A DNA stretch of 64,000 bases from Rhizomys pruinosus (Eukaryota; Chordata; Mammalia; Rodentia; Spalacidae): positions 420,762 to 484,761 of the forward strand of contig VZQC01010433.1 of assembly GCA_009823505.1 (NCBI GenBank), given 5' to 3'. Below, in pieces: positions 47,028-59,120 of the stretch (position 1 is the stretch's first letter; each line of letters begins with the position of its first letter). The position numbers were made by a program, and so were the translations under genes. The notes below the pieces were generated by a model. It was not told the DNA's origin. It saw only the letters and a list, made by a program, of their open reading frames with translations, and searched no databases.

Positions 47028-47760
47028 GAATTTATAGCTTATAGTTATAGGCATATATTAATCAACCACCCTTCATCTCAACAGAATATATGGGTAACCA
47101 TGTATAGCACTGCAGACTGTGAAGAAAATATAGTCAAAGACATGAGATTGGTCCAGTGATTTGTGGCTAGCTGGCTTCATAAAGAAGTGTTCTTTGTATA
47201 GGAACCAAACAAGGATTAACTACGTGCGAAGGGAGGAGGAAATGATCAGCAGGAATGGAAGATTTGAGGGTCAAAGGGCATAAAATAAGCCAGAAAGAAT
47301 AGAACAGAAGGAAAGTCAGTGTGCCTGGGAGGGAACAAGAGTGCTGTAAGCTGAGATAGGAAAGAAGCTCTGGAAGCAGACCCACATATACAGAAGTTTA
47401 AGGATTTCAGTCAACATTCCAGTAACAATGACAGACTATTGAAAGACCTCAGAGGGATGATGTGCTTAGATTTCAATTTTGAAAATAACATTCTTTCTCT
47501 GGTCTAGAGAGTGAATTGAAGAAAATTGTGGAGGCCATCTAGAAAGCTAATACCATAACCTAGGTGAGGGCTGAAGGTAGCTAGGGCTGCAGAGAAATAG
47601 ATAAAAGAGGGAAATGGAAGGAGCATAGCAACAAATTGATTGTGGCAGGACAAGACGTGAAGGACGGAGAGTGTGGCTTGACTTCTTTAATGGTGGCACT
47701 CATTGTTACCAGAAACAGTGAAAGAGGAAGAAGCTTATGGAGAAAAATGAAGACCTAGGA
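47028..47760 (-). mobile_element. L2 LINE, part 2
   Basis: Continues the reverse L2: catatattaatcaaccac, then cactgcagactgtgaag, then the diverged tgtgcctgggagggaaca, ctcagagggatgatgtgctt, and ctaataccataacctaggtgag blocks typical of the antisense L2 3' region. The right end is uncertain. Confidence 0.65.
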
Positions 47761-47862
47761 TATCTCAAACAGCTAAGACAAAATGCTGACAGAAGTGTAG
47801 TTTATATAGCAGTTGAGACAAATTTGTAAAGCACGTGAACCGGGGGCAAGACAACACTAGGA

Positions 47863-48205
47863 TGTTATTATATTTTGGATCTTTACTGTCCCCTAAAGGC
47901 CATGTGGCTGAATCCACAGGAAGCAGGTTCCAGTTGGAGGAAGTTAACTCGTAGTGGGTGTGCCCTGGAAGGAAATGCTGAGACTCCAGCTCCTTTTCTT
48001 ACTCTGTTTTCTGGCTGCCATGAGGGTCACAGCCACCCTCACCACATGCTCCAGGCAACATCAGGTGCTGTCTTACCACAGCTTTGGAGTGACAGGGCCA
48101 TACAACCATGGACTTAAACTTCAGGAACGTGAACCAAATGGGATTGTTTCTGCTTTGAAGCTGTTTATCTCAGAAATTTTTATCACACCAATAAAGATGA
48201 TTTAA
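47863..48205 (+). mobile_element. MaLR-type solo LTR
   Basis: Starts tgttattatattttggatc, then ggtgtgccctggaaggaaatg, ttctggctgccatgaggg, and ends gctgtttatctcagaaatttttatcac followed by A-rich. Matches the general MaLR LTR plan. Exact subfamily not assigned. Confidence 0.68.
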
Positions 48206-48967
48206 AAAAAAATCTTCAAACTAGACTTAAAGCAAGTAAACTTTTCAAAACAATATGCTTATAATGATATCCATTAAAGATATGTACATATCTCAGATTT
48301 GACTGATAAAGCAATAGTCCGAGACTACGAAGGGCACGGAAACACTTAGCATTGGAGTGTGCAAAGGGATAGCAATACCCATTACCTAGGGAAAAGATTA
48401 GAACACAGTCAAAATAGAAGGATGTTCTGCTCTTTTCAGTTAAAATAATAGCAAACACACCTTGCCTTCCAAGAAGGAAGTAACTCAGTAGCATCCACAG
48501 ATACTGGATTTTCTTCTGCAGACTATCTATGAATAAGGGAATTATACTTCACTTTGTATTCAAAGCTATTTTATTGACATTTAATGAAGATAAAACATAA
48601 AACATGATTCTAATGTTCCAAAAAGAATCTGTACATTCAGATGAAGCACTGCCTACTTTTCTTACAATCTTTTCCCCACCCCGCCTGCACTTAAACGATT
48701 CTTGCCCATCATTTTCAGTGAGTGCCCTACAGAGAAAAAAGATTAAATAGGCGGAGAGTGTTCTTGCTACCATGCTGGATCAATTTCCAGTTATAGATTC
48801 CAATCACAGAGGAGGCAGAAAACCTTTCAGAGCCACTTACATCAAATATTATCCCCTAACAGAAAATATGGTAAGCCAGCAGCCAGTTCTTCCTCAGACT
48901 TAACAAAAACTGTAGTGATTATTATTCCTTCCTATCAACCACATATGGCTCAAACAAACCTGAAAAA

Positions 48968-48975
<8 letters not shown>
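48206..48975. other. Unique DNA, nothing recognised
   Basis: No feature recognised. Confidence 0.5.

Positions 48976-49007
<32 letters not shown>
48976..49007. repeat. A-run plus (TA)n microsatellite
   Basis: A14 followed by about 16 TA repeats. Confidence 0.95.
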
Positions 49008-49009
<2 letters not shown>

Positions 49010-49574
49010 TCAGAGAGCTTCCCAAGACATGAAACTGTTCATGTCAAGGTTGGGCAAACCTCATATGCCCACGTTCAGCTTATTGATTCTTTTGGACTTC
49101 TCCACCTACCCCTTGACTCTTACAAGTTTGTTCTTTTATTTATTCACAACCCCTTCCTTGAGTTTCCTAAGGTTGAACTTCAGGGTTTTTTCTATCTTTC
49201 AGTTAACTTATTTGTTCTTATTACTACCCTGATCTTTGAAGTGCTTGAATTTCTCTTCGCATATTATCTCCATATCTGAATATGCCCAGGGACATGGTTT
49301 TATATCCCATAGGATGATTATAAAAGATTAACAGAAATAAACTACTAATTTATAACATTCACCTGCCTTCTATTACATTTTCCAAACTTAGATATTCAAC
49401 TAGTTATGTGATATCCAATCAGTTGAATATCTCATAGGTATCTCAAACATCTCATAGAGTAAACATACCTTCACTTTTATTTTGTCTTCCTAGTAGGCTT
49501 TCTTCTTTTTTTTTTTGGTCAGGTCCATAATTACATCACCATCTGCTTAGTTGTTTCATCTATCCACAGGCAAT
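49008..49574. other. Unique DNA, nothing recognised
   Basis: A small inverted pair, atattcaac(tag)ttatgtgatatcc and gttgaatatctc, lies near 49391-49432. No gene seen. Confidence 0.45.
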
Positions 49575-49758
49575 ATTACTTTTAATTTTATGTATAAGTG
49601 TTATGTTAGGATGTAAGTGCACTACATGCATGAAGTGTCCATAGAGACCAGAAGAGGGCAATGTTGGGATGTTAGCTGTCATATTGGTCCTGAGAACCAA
49701 ACACAGTCCTCTGAAAGAGCAGCCATTGCTTTGAAGTGCTGAGCCATCTCTCCTGCCT
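49575..49758 (-). mobile_element. Old B2-class SINE
   Basis: Reverse orientation. The complement begins ggcaggagagatggctcag and retains ctcttctggtctctatgga. Diverged, with a short tail. Confidence 0.8.
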
Positions 49759-49889
49759 TGACAGAGAACTTTCTTGATGTCTCTTCCCACCCCATTCCGC
49801 ACCAACCTTCTTTCTTCAGTCATCAGGCAGTCCTTCCAGCATCATCTCTGGCCTACATCCTGGCTTTCTTCTCCTAGTCGTCTCTGTTC

Positions 49890-49992
49890 ATTTCTAACTT
49901 AGAATGTGGGCATGGATGGGGGAATGAGTCTAAATTTGATTAAGAAATGTTGTATGAAATGCACTCAATAAAAATTAACTTAAAAAAAAAAA
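49890..49992 (+). mobile_element. L1: L1 LINE 3' end fragment
   Basis: About 100 bp with ggatgggggaatgagtctaaa, aatgttgtatgaaatgcact and caataaaaattaact plus A-tail, matching the ends of the other L1 copies. Confidence 0.75.
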
Positions 49993-50703
49993 AGAATGTA
50001 CTATCCAGTTACCAGAATGTCCTTTAAAATGCTAACTAGCTCCAATATTTGAAATACCTTCTGGTTCTCCTTTCATTAGAATAAAAGCCTATCCCTGTGA
50101 TGATGAATTCCAAAACCATTCATAGTTTCCACCAGAACTTTCATGATGGCTAGAGAAAAAAATGAATAAAAGCATAGCTGCTTGCCGTAGTCCAGTAGGG
50201 CCTCCCAGGTCTGGGCTCCCCTACCCATTCAAATGCATTCTTTTCTGTTTCCAGAATGCATCCACTATGGTGTCTTCTATGATGGTATCTGGTGACTGGG
50301 TAGTACACCGAAAGGAAGTGGTGTCATACCTAAAGGATGTTTTTACTGGTTCCTGTTTAGTATGTCTTTCATATGGCCTCATCTTTCTTTGTACCCCAAG
50401 TACATCTCTTGAAAAAGTTACATTGCTGCATGCTAAAACAATTTATCAAAAATTTATTTCTTTATTTCTTAATAGCTTTATTTCTTAATAGCACTTTCAT
50501 ATTGTTTCAGCATCATCTATTTACTACCATAATCCTGTCTCCCCTAGGTGTCTCAGGTCCAGCCCCATCCTTCCGCAGCTCTCTTTTTGCCTCTGTATCA
50601 TTTTAATAGATGGTGATAAATTCCGTGTGTTAACCCTTTTCAAGTGAAGGAACTACAGAGGAGTCCTACTTTCTGATGGGATACTACAACCCAGAATGCC
50701 ATC
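49993..50703. other. Unique DNA, nothing recognised
   Basis: Contains a perfect 16-bp tandem duplication (50461-50476 and 50477-50492, tttatttcttaatagc). No gene seen. Confidence 0.5.
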
Positions 50704-50716
50704 AAGAATGTGGCCT

Positions 50717-50962
50717 GGGGCTGGAGAGATGGCCTAGTGGTTAAAAGTGCCGACTGCTCTTGCAGAGGACCCGGGTTCGGTCCACAGCAACCACATGGTG
50801 GCTGAGAACCATCTGTAACTCCAATTCCAGGAGAACTCCAGTTCCAGGGGAATCCGACAACCTCTTATGACCTCCGCGGCATTGCACGACACGGATGCAC
50901 AAACCTACATGCAGATAGTACATTCATACACATAGAAAATAAATAAATAAAAAATTTAAAAA
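50717..50962 (+). mobile_element. B2/B3-class SINE, duplicated-module subfamily
   Basis: Complete copy with two 17-bp aactccarttccag modules and an AAAT-rich tail. TSD aagaatgtggcct (50704-50716 and 50963-50975). Confidence 0.95.
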
Positions 50963-50999
50963 AAGAATGTGGCCTATGGTAAAATAGTAAGAAGAGCAA

Positions 51000-51358
51000 T
51001 GTATTAGTCACTTTTCTGTTGCTGTGATAAAACACCATGACCAAGGAACTTATAAAAGGAAGAGTTTATTTGAGCTTACAATTGACGGTTCCAGGGAATT
51101 AGAGTCCATTGTGGCGGGAGGCATGGTGGCTGGAGCTGGAGCAGCAAGCCAAGGGTCACATCTCGCAAAGAGCACAGGAAGCAGAGAGAGTGCGACTGGA
51201 GACCACGAGGCTTGTTAAACTCACTAAGCCTGCCCCCAGTAACGTACTTTCTCTAGCATGGCCACACCTTCTAAGACCTCCAAGAACAGTGCCACCAACT
51301 GGAGACAAATATCTGAATACTTAACAGTCTATGGGGGACACTCATTCAAACCACCACA
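51000..51358 (-). mobile_element. MT-like MaLR solo LTR (MTD/MTE type)
   Basis: The minus strand starts tgtggtggtttgaatgag and ends gtgactaataca, with a polyadenylation-type caaataaactcttcc. A 5-bp TSD, agcaa (50995-50999 and 51359-51363), shows an intact solo LTR left after LTR-LTR recombination. Confidence 0.93.
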
Positions 51359-51363
51359 AGCAA

Positions 51364-51639
51364 TGACCAGAAAATATTCCATGAGTATAAAATAAGGTAG
51401 GTATTTGTATAGTTAATAAATGAGTTCAGATCTTTCTGTTCTAGCTATATTGTATATCAACATAATGTAAACTCTTTTGAGAATATAGTTTGAGTTCTTA
51501 TTATTATTCATCCAACCATGATAATGCAACCATGATAATGCAGAGGGCCATTATTTATTCTGTCACCATATTTTTATTGATTAATATATAAAGAATGACA
51601 AATATTTAACTTGTAATTCATACCCAACACAATAGTGAT

Positions 51640-51643
<4 letters not shown>
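51364..51643. other. Unique DNA with a 14-bp tandem duplication
   Basis: caaccatgataatg occurs twice in tandem (51513-51526 and 51527-51540). Nothing else recognised. Confidence 0.55.
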
Positions 51644-51688
<45 letters not shown>

Positions 51689-51743
51689 CCATACACACAT
51701 GTACGTGCATGTGCGCACGCACGCACGCACACACACACACACA
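51644..51743. repeat. (CT)n and (CA/GC)n compound microsatellite
   Basis: About 42 bp of CT, then an alternating purine-pyrimidine stretch (gtgcgcacgcacgcacg then CA) at 51711-51743. Confidence 0.95.
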
Positions 51744-52739
51744 AGTTAGATGCTATATGCATAAGGTTATACAGCTAATACAAGACTATATAAGTCTGGA
51801 GGACACCTGGGCTTTCACTCTCCATTAGATGAAGTTGCTCTCACTGCTGTGTTCCTAGCTATGAGTAAGACAGAACCACATATTATATAAAAAGGTGCTT
51901 GATGTTTGTTTAGTGGATGATTGAATTAACAAAGTTTTTTTTTAAGTAAACTAACTTTATTTGGTACCTTTACGATGTTGTCATTTATAGGCAAAACTTA
52001 ACATTTGTGTCCCCAAAGCAGTAGAGTTTTGTGTCTACAATTCAGCAGTTGCATCATTCTAATAAATAAGGGCACCTCTGCTGACTAGAACAAAGCTGTG
52101 GAAGAAAACAAACTGCATAAAGGAGGCAAATGGGATTTCTAATAGGACAGTAAACCTAGGATATTATTGTAACTGGGTGGGGGGCAGGGCAGGTTTACTG
52201 GTATTCAAGTGACAGCCCAGGTACTCACTGTATCTGAGGTGCAAATGTTCTACCCCTGTGTCTCCACAAAGCTGTGATATCAGAGGAAAAATTCCATATG
52301 TGTGCTTGCTTCTCTCTTTAGATAGACACAAACTTTCTCTTCTGAATGAGAAGATTTTTGGAGGATCACCAAAAATTTTTTCATACCCAGATAAACAGCT
52401 TTAATCTTTGAAGAGTAATCCTAACCAGTATTCAGCCCCAAATAATAAATGCATTTAAATCATAAAGAACAGAAAAAAAAGTATCACTGACAGTGGAGTA
52501 TATGGTCCAGCAGGCAGAAGAAACTGATGTGGGAAAGAAGGACATTTTCTGTAATAAAATAAGCATGTGCAGCCCCAATTTATACAGATCAACTAAGAGC
52601 TAATTAGATAGCTTTATATTCACAACTAATTCAGAGTCATTCAGTACTAAATCAATGTTCTATAAAATTGCATGTGTCAGAAACATGGACTGTCATTCCA
52701 TGATAATAAACAACTACCTAAGCTAAATCTCAAAGGATA
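51744..52739. other. Unique DNA, nothing recognised
   Basis: About 1 kb AT-rich, no feature recognised. Confidence 0.5.
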
Positions 52740-53355
52740 TGTTATGAGTTGAATATGAAAAATCCCCACAGGGCACACGCATGGGGAACTTGGATGTCAA
52801 CTGATGAGAAGTTAATGGAGCTGGGGGATCTGACCTAATGAATGACTTAACTTAATGCATTCATAGATTCAGAATTTTGAATAGACTATTGCAAGTGGCA
52901 GAACTAGGGAAGGTAGGGTCTGGTTGGAGAAAGCAGATCACTTTGTCTCTGGGGTGTATCTTTTTGTCAATATTTTATTTATTATTTTTATTTTATGTGT
53001 ATGAGTGTAATGCCTGTATGTAGATAGGATCACCCATGTTGCATAACAATACCTGAGGTGGGCAGAATGGGTGTTGGATCCCCTGGAACTGAAGTTACAG
53101 ACAGTTGTTATCCACCTCGTGGGTGCTGGAATTTGAACCCAGGTCCTCTGCAATAGTGGCCAGTGTTCTTAACCACTGAACCATCTCTCTAGCCCCTGTG
53201 GGGTATATCATATCCTAAACTATTCCCGTTTTTGATCTGTTTCCTGACTGCCACACCTTCCCCATGAGAGACTGAAAACTCTGAAACCTTGAGCCAAATA
53301 TATCTTCCCTCAAATTCTTTATGTTACATATTTTGCAAGAGCAATCCAAATCTAA
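52740..53355 (+). mobile_element. Old MaLR-type LTR, split by a SINE
   Basis: Left part 52740-52960 (tgttatgagttgaatatg, gaagttaatggagctggggg) and right part 53198-53355 (ccgtttttgatctgtttcct, then ttgagccaaatatatcttcc, then tgttacatattttgcaagag) read as one MaLR-like LTR once the SINE between them is removed. Confidence 0.68.
52961..53197 (-). mobile_element. B2/B3-class SINE, older, inside the LTR
   Basis: Reverse orientation. The complement begins ggggctagagagatggttca. Single module. TSD ggggtgtatc (52951-52960) versus ggggtatatc (53200-53209), one mismatch. Confidence 0.9.
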
Positions 53356-53679
53356 TGACCACAGTCACCATTACAATTTCACAAGTAAAGAATATTCTAA
53401 CTTGAAATATTTACCAAGTAAAAGCTGCACAAAATGTAATTGTAATTATATTTATACACTATTTATAGTACTTTTGGAAAAGCTTTTATTATATCAGTTT
53501 TATTTCAAATCATACATATGGATTTGTTTGGTATAGTGTATACTGAGTTTATGAGTGTTTAAGAGAGCCCAGTGGAGCCTGAGGAGACAGAGGAAATAAC
53601 AAGGTGATTCAAGCATCTGTGATTCATGTCCCAGGCCATCATTTCAGAAGAGTAAGGTCGACAGTCATTTGTCAATTCC
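53356..53679. other. Unique DNA, nothing recognised
   Basis: No feature recognised. Confidence 0.5.
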
Positions 53680-53800
53680 TTCATGTTCCACATGAATAAA
53701 TTGAGATCCAGAAGGGGGGGGGAACCACATCTATAGATAAGACCACAAGAAAAGCTAGGGGCAGTAACCAGGTCTCCTGATATCAACAGCCCTATTTTTA
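53680..53800 (-). mobile_element. MIR-like SINE
   Basis: Reverse MIR pattern: aataaattgagatccagaag then caagaaaagctaggggcagta and ccaggtctcctga. Diverged, with a G-run inside. Confidence 0.5.
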
Positions 53801-53819
53801 TTGCCATATTGCATTCTGG

Positions 53820-53960
53820 ACATTCGCTTTCTCAACTGGAAAATTGAAATAATAACTTCTCAGTAAATCTTACACCTTTTGTGAGATTCCAAAAATGTTG
53901 TGCTTCTGAAAGCATCTCTTAAACCATGAAGTGCTGTACAGATACAGGCATCACTGGATC
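53820..53960 (+). mobile_element. MIR SINE
   Basis: Plus MIR pattern: gctttctcaactggaaaattg, then aataataacttctcagtaaa, then cttaaaccatgaagtgctgt. Confidence 0.62.
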
Positions 53961-54893
53961 CCAGATATAATACAGGCCCAGTCTTGCAATGTAAGCTAAA
54001 TGTCAAGATCCTCATTCACTACACTAACTTTAAATAGAAATATTTTCTCTCATTTATTAAATGGCAGAGATTAAATGATCAATTTGTTTTTAGAAGATCT
54101 GGGCCATGTATATGCAAAACAATTCAGTAAAATCATATATAGGTGCACACAGGTGCATCTATGTACATGTCTACATGGGAAATCGCAGTAAAGAAGATAG
54201 TGCTGAGGCCCTGCTTATAACCCTCTGGATCAGCTGAATGCATCTGCAGCTAAGAACATTTCCAGGTTGCTGTTAAGTCATGCCCCAAGCACTTAGGTCT
54301 TTGTTTTTTCTCTGCCTTTTTTGGCATGCCCATGGTTTCTACAGAGAAGCCTACATGTCAAAGGAGGAAATAAATGCACACAAGAGACTTAACACCCTGG
54401 GACAGCTCTGAACTAGAGAGAGGCGGGTAGATGGAATCATTATGCTGAGTGTCTGTGATCTAATCTCCATTTACAAAATCATTCTGAAAACTGAATTATC
54501 TATGCAAAACCCCACGGAGCATTAAACAGTGGCTGCTTTAAATTTTGTACTTGGTGTCCAGTCTGAACACTGTGAACAAAGTTGGGTTTTACATAACTGG
54601 TAAATGAATAAACACACAACACACTGACCCTGATAATTATGTCTAAACTATGTTACTCAGAGATATTTAATCTCTTAGAGTGCTACAAAGCAATGTGTCT
54701 CCACTTTGGTGAAGGTACTATGTACAATGAGTTATCTTTCTTTAGCGATGGACCTTCGACTGTGACTCATGAGGCTAGCTTAGTAACCATCATTCTGGGA
54801 GTAACTCTTAAATATGACATATAATCTTTTTTTCAAAAACTCTTTCCAATGTATAACTACTCAGGAGATACACTCAAAAAAGACTAGCCATTA
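53961..54893. other. Unique DNA, nothing recognised
   Basis: No feature recognised. Confidence 0.5.
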
Positions 54894-55052
54894 GCCAGAC
54901 ATGGTGTCACACGCCTTTAATCCTAGCACTTGGGAGGCAGAGAGGTAGGCAGATCTTTGTGAGTTTAAGTCCAGCCTGGTCTACAGAGCGAGTTCCAGGT
55001 CAGCTGGGGCTACAGGGAGATCCTGTCTCGAAAAGACAAAAAAAAAAAAAAA
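54894..55052 (+). mobile_element. B1: B1 SINE
   Basis: Complete plus-orientation B1 (gccagacatggtgtcac to atcctgtctcgaaaagac) with a 14-15 base A-tail. Confidence 0.95.
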
Positions 55053-55611
55053 GAATAGTTGTACTTTATCCTAAGCCTAGAAGGACCTTTGGCCTTAAGC
55101 AATGCAAATCCCACAGAGTTAGAAAACATTTAGTTCTCATGAACCAAACCAAATAATCACATTTACTAAACACATTGACATTTGTGGCATATGTGCAGTC
55201 TATACATTCGAATAATTTTACACGCAGGTTTTAATTCTAAATAACAAGAGTACATACAAAAGATACAGAAAAAAGTACGCTGGAGATAAGGGGAAAATGT
55301 TGGTTTTATAATTTATTCATTATACATGTTGTTTAGGTTTGTTTAAATAAAGAAAAGTATATTTTGGTAACCTTAATATTTCTATTTTCTTCTGAGATTC
55401 ATTCTAAATTTCAGTTCATGTGGTTGTTCTTATTACATATCCCCACTTTCTATTTTAATTTTGAGTATTCTGATTTTACTTATCATATTTGCATAATGTA
55501 ATGAGAACAAATATTGTTATATGAGTCCTTGTACCATATTGCTTTTAATATAAGTCCCAATTTCTATGAATTAATTAAAACAACTTATGTGAATTTTTAC
55601 AATGAAATCTA
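55053..55611. other. Unique DNA, nothing recognised
   Basis: Strongly AT-rich. No feature recognised. Confidence 0.5.
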
Positions 55612-55735
55612 CATCTAGGCCTGATGTCTTACATCATCTTCCTAGCCCTTATGGGTCTGAGATAGAAGGATTGGAATGAATTTCAAGATTAGCCTAGGCT
55701 ACAAAAATGAGATCCTATTTAAAAAACAAAATATA
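55612..55735 (+). mobile_element. Old B1-like SINE
   Basis: Diverged B1 landmarks: ggcctgatgtcttacatc, gaatttcaagattagcctagg, ctacaaaaatgagatcctat plus an A-rich tail. Confidence 0.65.
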
Positions 55736-57285
55736 AATAAAATGTAAAAAAAGAATATTTAATAATAAGAGGAAATATAGCAAGAATAACCTTAAAATGC
55801 CACTGATTTATATGTGTTTTTAAATATAACCCTCAGTGTTATGAAGAAAATCAAATGCCTCAATAAATCACCATCCTAATAAATAGTACTGACCTTTTAG
55901 AAAATAAAATAGCATGTACAAGTAGATGGTTAGAATCTTCTTTTTCCTAACAGTCTCTTTTAGGAAATGAATCTGCTACTTAAAGTTCGTGCAAATACTG
56001 CTGTTCCCAGGTGCCTCAGCAAGTCCAGCTAATGTGTTTGCTCCATCTGCTGCTCTATCTTTCATAAAAAGGGATAAGATTGTTGATATTATGCAACTTA
56101 ACAGATTCTTTGGTACTTTATATTGCATTATCATTCCATAGTAGTAAACATTTGTTTTATTTTTTAATGTTGCATGGTGTTTCAATATTTAGAAAAAATA
56201 TATAATTTTAGACTCCTGGCCTTGCCTGTTAGATACTAAGCTACTCTAAAAGTTCTGAAAAGCTCTTTAGGTAAATATTTTATAAAGTGGGTTGGAAAGC
56301 CTAGATTGTATTAAAGAGTTCCTAGAGACTTGTCATATTGCTCCCCACAGAGTGTCTCTACCCACGGGTTTCAAGAATGTTGTAGAATAAAATCTGCATC
56401 ATTTAAAGAAATAATTACTTAAAGAAAATATCTTTCAAAGACCAACCCTAAATCTTCTTTAATCACCAAAAAGAGTAATCATCCTGCTCCCCATACTCTT
56501 TAAACTATGTTCAAGAAACAAATAGAAAGTGTCCAGAAGAAACTGTCCCAGCAGGGGAACATGGGCTCCGTGTTCTGAAAAGAGACACAGAGTACAGTGT
56601 TATGTCTACAGTTCTCACTCTACAGACAGCACCACTTATTGCTTAAATCTCCTGGATATATAGGATGATAAAGTTCAGCAAGGATTTTGTTTCAGGTGAT
56701 ATCATGGGAGGAATGGAGGGGTGGAGACTCCTTGGTAAACCTAATCTCACTTGTCCTGTCGACTTACCTTTGCTTTGACCTCATATTACATATTACATAT
56801 CTTCAAGTGAACTTGCCATCAACTTTGCACTTTCTCAAGGAGGAGAAAAGGCTACTACAGTTCCTTTAACAATGACAGATGTTCTTTTCTATGGACCTCT
56901 CAGGATAGGTTGGAGGATGGCATAAACACCTTTTTTTTTTTTTACTCTTATACTGTATATTCCATGGCAGAAGCTTGCTAAATTACTTATTTACAATATA
57001 AAAGATATTTGAGAGAAAACGAAAGAAGATATTCCAAAGTAATTATTAAAACTTAAGGACTTCAGTAGACATTTAGCATTGGGTCCAATAGTCTATAGCA
57101 TTTATAGCTTATTAGAGGTGACAAATTAAATATCATTGGTAGCGATGATTATTTAATGTACATGGCTTATGACTGGAGATCAAAGCTAGATGATACAAGT
57201 AAGAATTAAGCCTGCATCCTTTACCTCCTTAGGCAGTATCTGGAATTCTGTCAACTTCTCAGATGTAGGTTTTTCAGAGTCCCCC
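55736..57285. other. Unique DNA, no gene seen
   Basis: About 1.5 kb AT-rich without recognised repeats. Confidence 0.5.
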
Positions 57286-57612
57286 TATGGTGGTTTGAAT
57301 GAGAAAATCTTCCATAGGCTCCACATATCTGAATGTCTTGTCCCAGGTTGGTAGCATTGTTTTGGGAAGTTTTAGGTGGTATGGCCTATGAGCTTTGAGA
57401 ACTCTTAAGCCCTACCAGATATACAGGAATTCTCTCTGCTTCCTGTGCCTGCTTGAAGATGTGAAGATTTCTGCTCCTGCTACCTCTGCCCCCATGCCTC
57501 CCTGCCATTGTGATCTCTAACCCTCTGAACCCTAAGCTCAAAAGAACTCTTCCTTCTATTCATTGAATTGGTTATGGTGTTTGATCATAGCAACAGAAAA
57601 GTAACTAATACA
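57286..57612 (+). repeat. 5' LTR of the MaLR provirus
   Basis: Starts tatggtggtttgaatgag (consensus tgtggtgg) and ends gaaaagtaactaataca. Homologous to 59121-59409 and, inverted, to 51000-51358. Confidence 0.9.
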
Positions 57613-58768
57613 GAAGCTGGTACCAGAGAGTGGGCTGTTGTGAAGAACCAAGTCATGTGGGGTTCCAAAGAAATATGGAAGACTTTAGAAGTTTAGACTA
57701 GAAAAGTGGTTGAATGCTGTAGGAAGACCTCAATGAACCATTCTAGTAGAAGCATGAAATAAAGTAATGGTAAGAAAAATGGAGTTTCAGAGGAAAATAA
57801 GGACTTAAGCAGCAACTGGGATATTCTGGCAGAGTCTGGCTCAAGACTGCCTATAGCCTAAGACTTTGCCTGAGGCTAAGCTGAAAAGTGATGGGCTAAT
57901 TTTTTTGTCAGAGAAAATTTCAAGACAGCCTAACAAAGAAATGGTGGTGTGCCTATTAATTGTGAATATTATGGAAATCTACAATGAAAAAAAGGGAAGT
58001 GGAGCAGAGAGAAATACAGAATGTATAGTTTGGAATGAGAAAGATTAATGTTGGAGCCAAGGCATGTGCTAAAGGAGAGGCTCTCTTTGATAAGGGGAAT
58101 GGAGGGATTAAGGAGCAGCCTACAGATGTTTTTCTTAAAGAATGCAAAGTGTACCTGCAGGGCAAGACCACACACAACTAAACTTCCAACCTGTGAAAGG
58201 AAAACACTGGAGGAATTTTCCTCCTCTAGAAAGAAAGCCACAGCATATGTGGATGAAGCAGGCCAAATCCATCCCAGACTGGCAGCTGAACTTGGCAGTG
58301 TCTTTCACATGCTGCTGGCATGAAAAGCACAAGAGTGAAGTGGGTCATGGGATTTTTCATCCATGGTTTCAGAGAGTTCTGAATGCCATGTGGCTTTCAG
58401 CAGGGGTGTCTCTGCATAAAGAAGGCCCTGACAGGCCATTGTGTGATGCTATGAAGGTGAAAAATTGTGGCAGTGGTGGAGATCCCCAGATGCTAAAACT
58501 ATGAGACACCAGAGCTCCATACAGGCAGTGGGACCAGACCATGAGAGAGATGTGTGTTGCACATAGTAAAGCTAGAAGGGAAGAGCCATCTAAGGTCTTT
58601 GGAAGTAAATCCCCAGAAGTTGGACATGGAGCTACTGGATTTGAGGTTTCCCTTGCTGGTTTTTAGTCTTGTTTTGGTCCAATAATTTTTCACTATGTCT
58701 CCATTTCTCCTTTTGGAAAAGGAATATATATTCAGTTTCATTGTATGTTGGAAGTATGTAATCTGTCT

Positions 58769-58934
58769 TTTTTTTTTTTTTGGTCTTTTTGAGACATAGT
58801 CTCCCTACAGCCCCAGCTGACCTGGAACTCACTATGTAGACCAGGCTGGCCTTGAATTCACAGCAATCCACAGAGATCTATCTGCCTCTGCCTCCCCAGT
58901 GCTGGAATTAAAGGTGTTTGCTATCACACCAGGA
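58769..58934 (-). mobile_element. B1: B1 SINE inside the MaLR internal region
   Basis: Reverse B1 with T-run at 58769-58782. Flanks taatctgtctttt and taacttgtctttt look like a slightly diverged TSD. It contains a small internal duplication (cagcaatccacagagatct). Confidence 0.92.
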
Positions 58935-59120
58935 TATAACTTGTCTTTTGATCTTACATGGTCTTAGAATTAAGGGATTGCCTTAATTTTTAGAAAATAC
59001 TTTGGACTCTGGACTTTCAAATAGTATTGAGACTGATAAAAATTACAGAGACTTTTGAAGTGGAATAAATGTATTTTGCATTTTATATGGTCCTGAGCCA
59101 ATAGGGGTCAGAGAGGGGAA

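Noticed and set aside
58142..58504. 120-codon plus-strand frame as a possible retroviral remnant
   Set aside because: It lies in a MaLR internal region, which is non-coding in this group, and shows no gag or pol feature.
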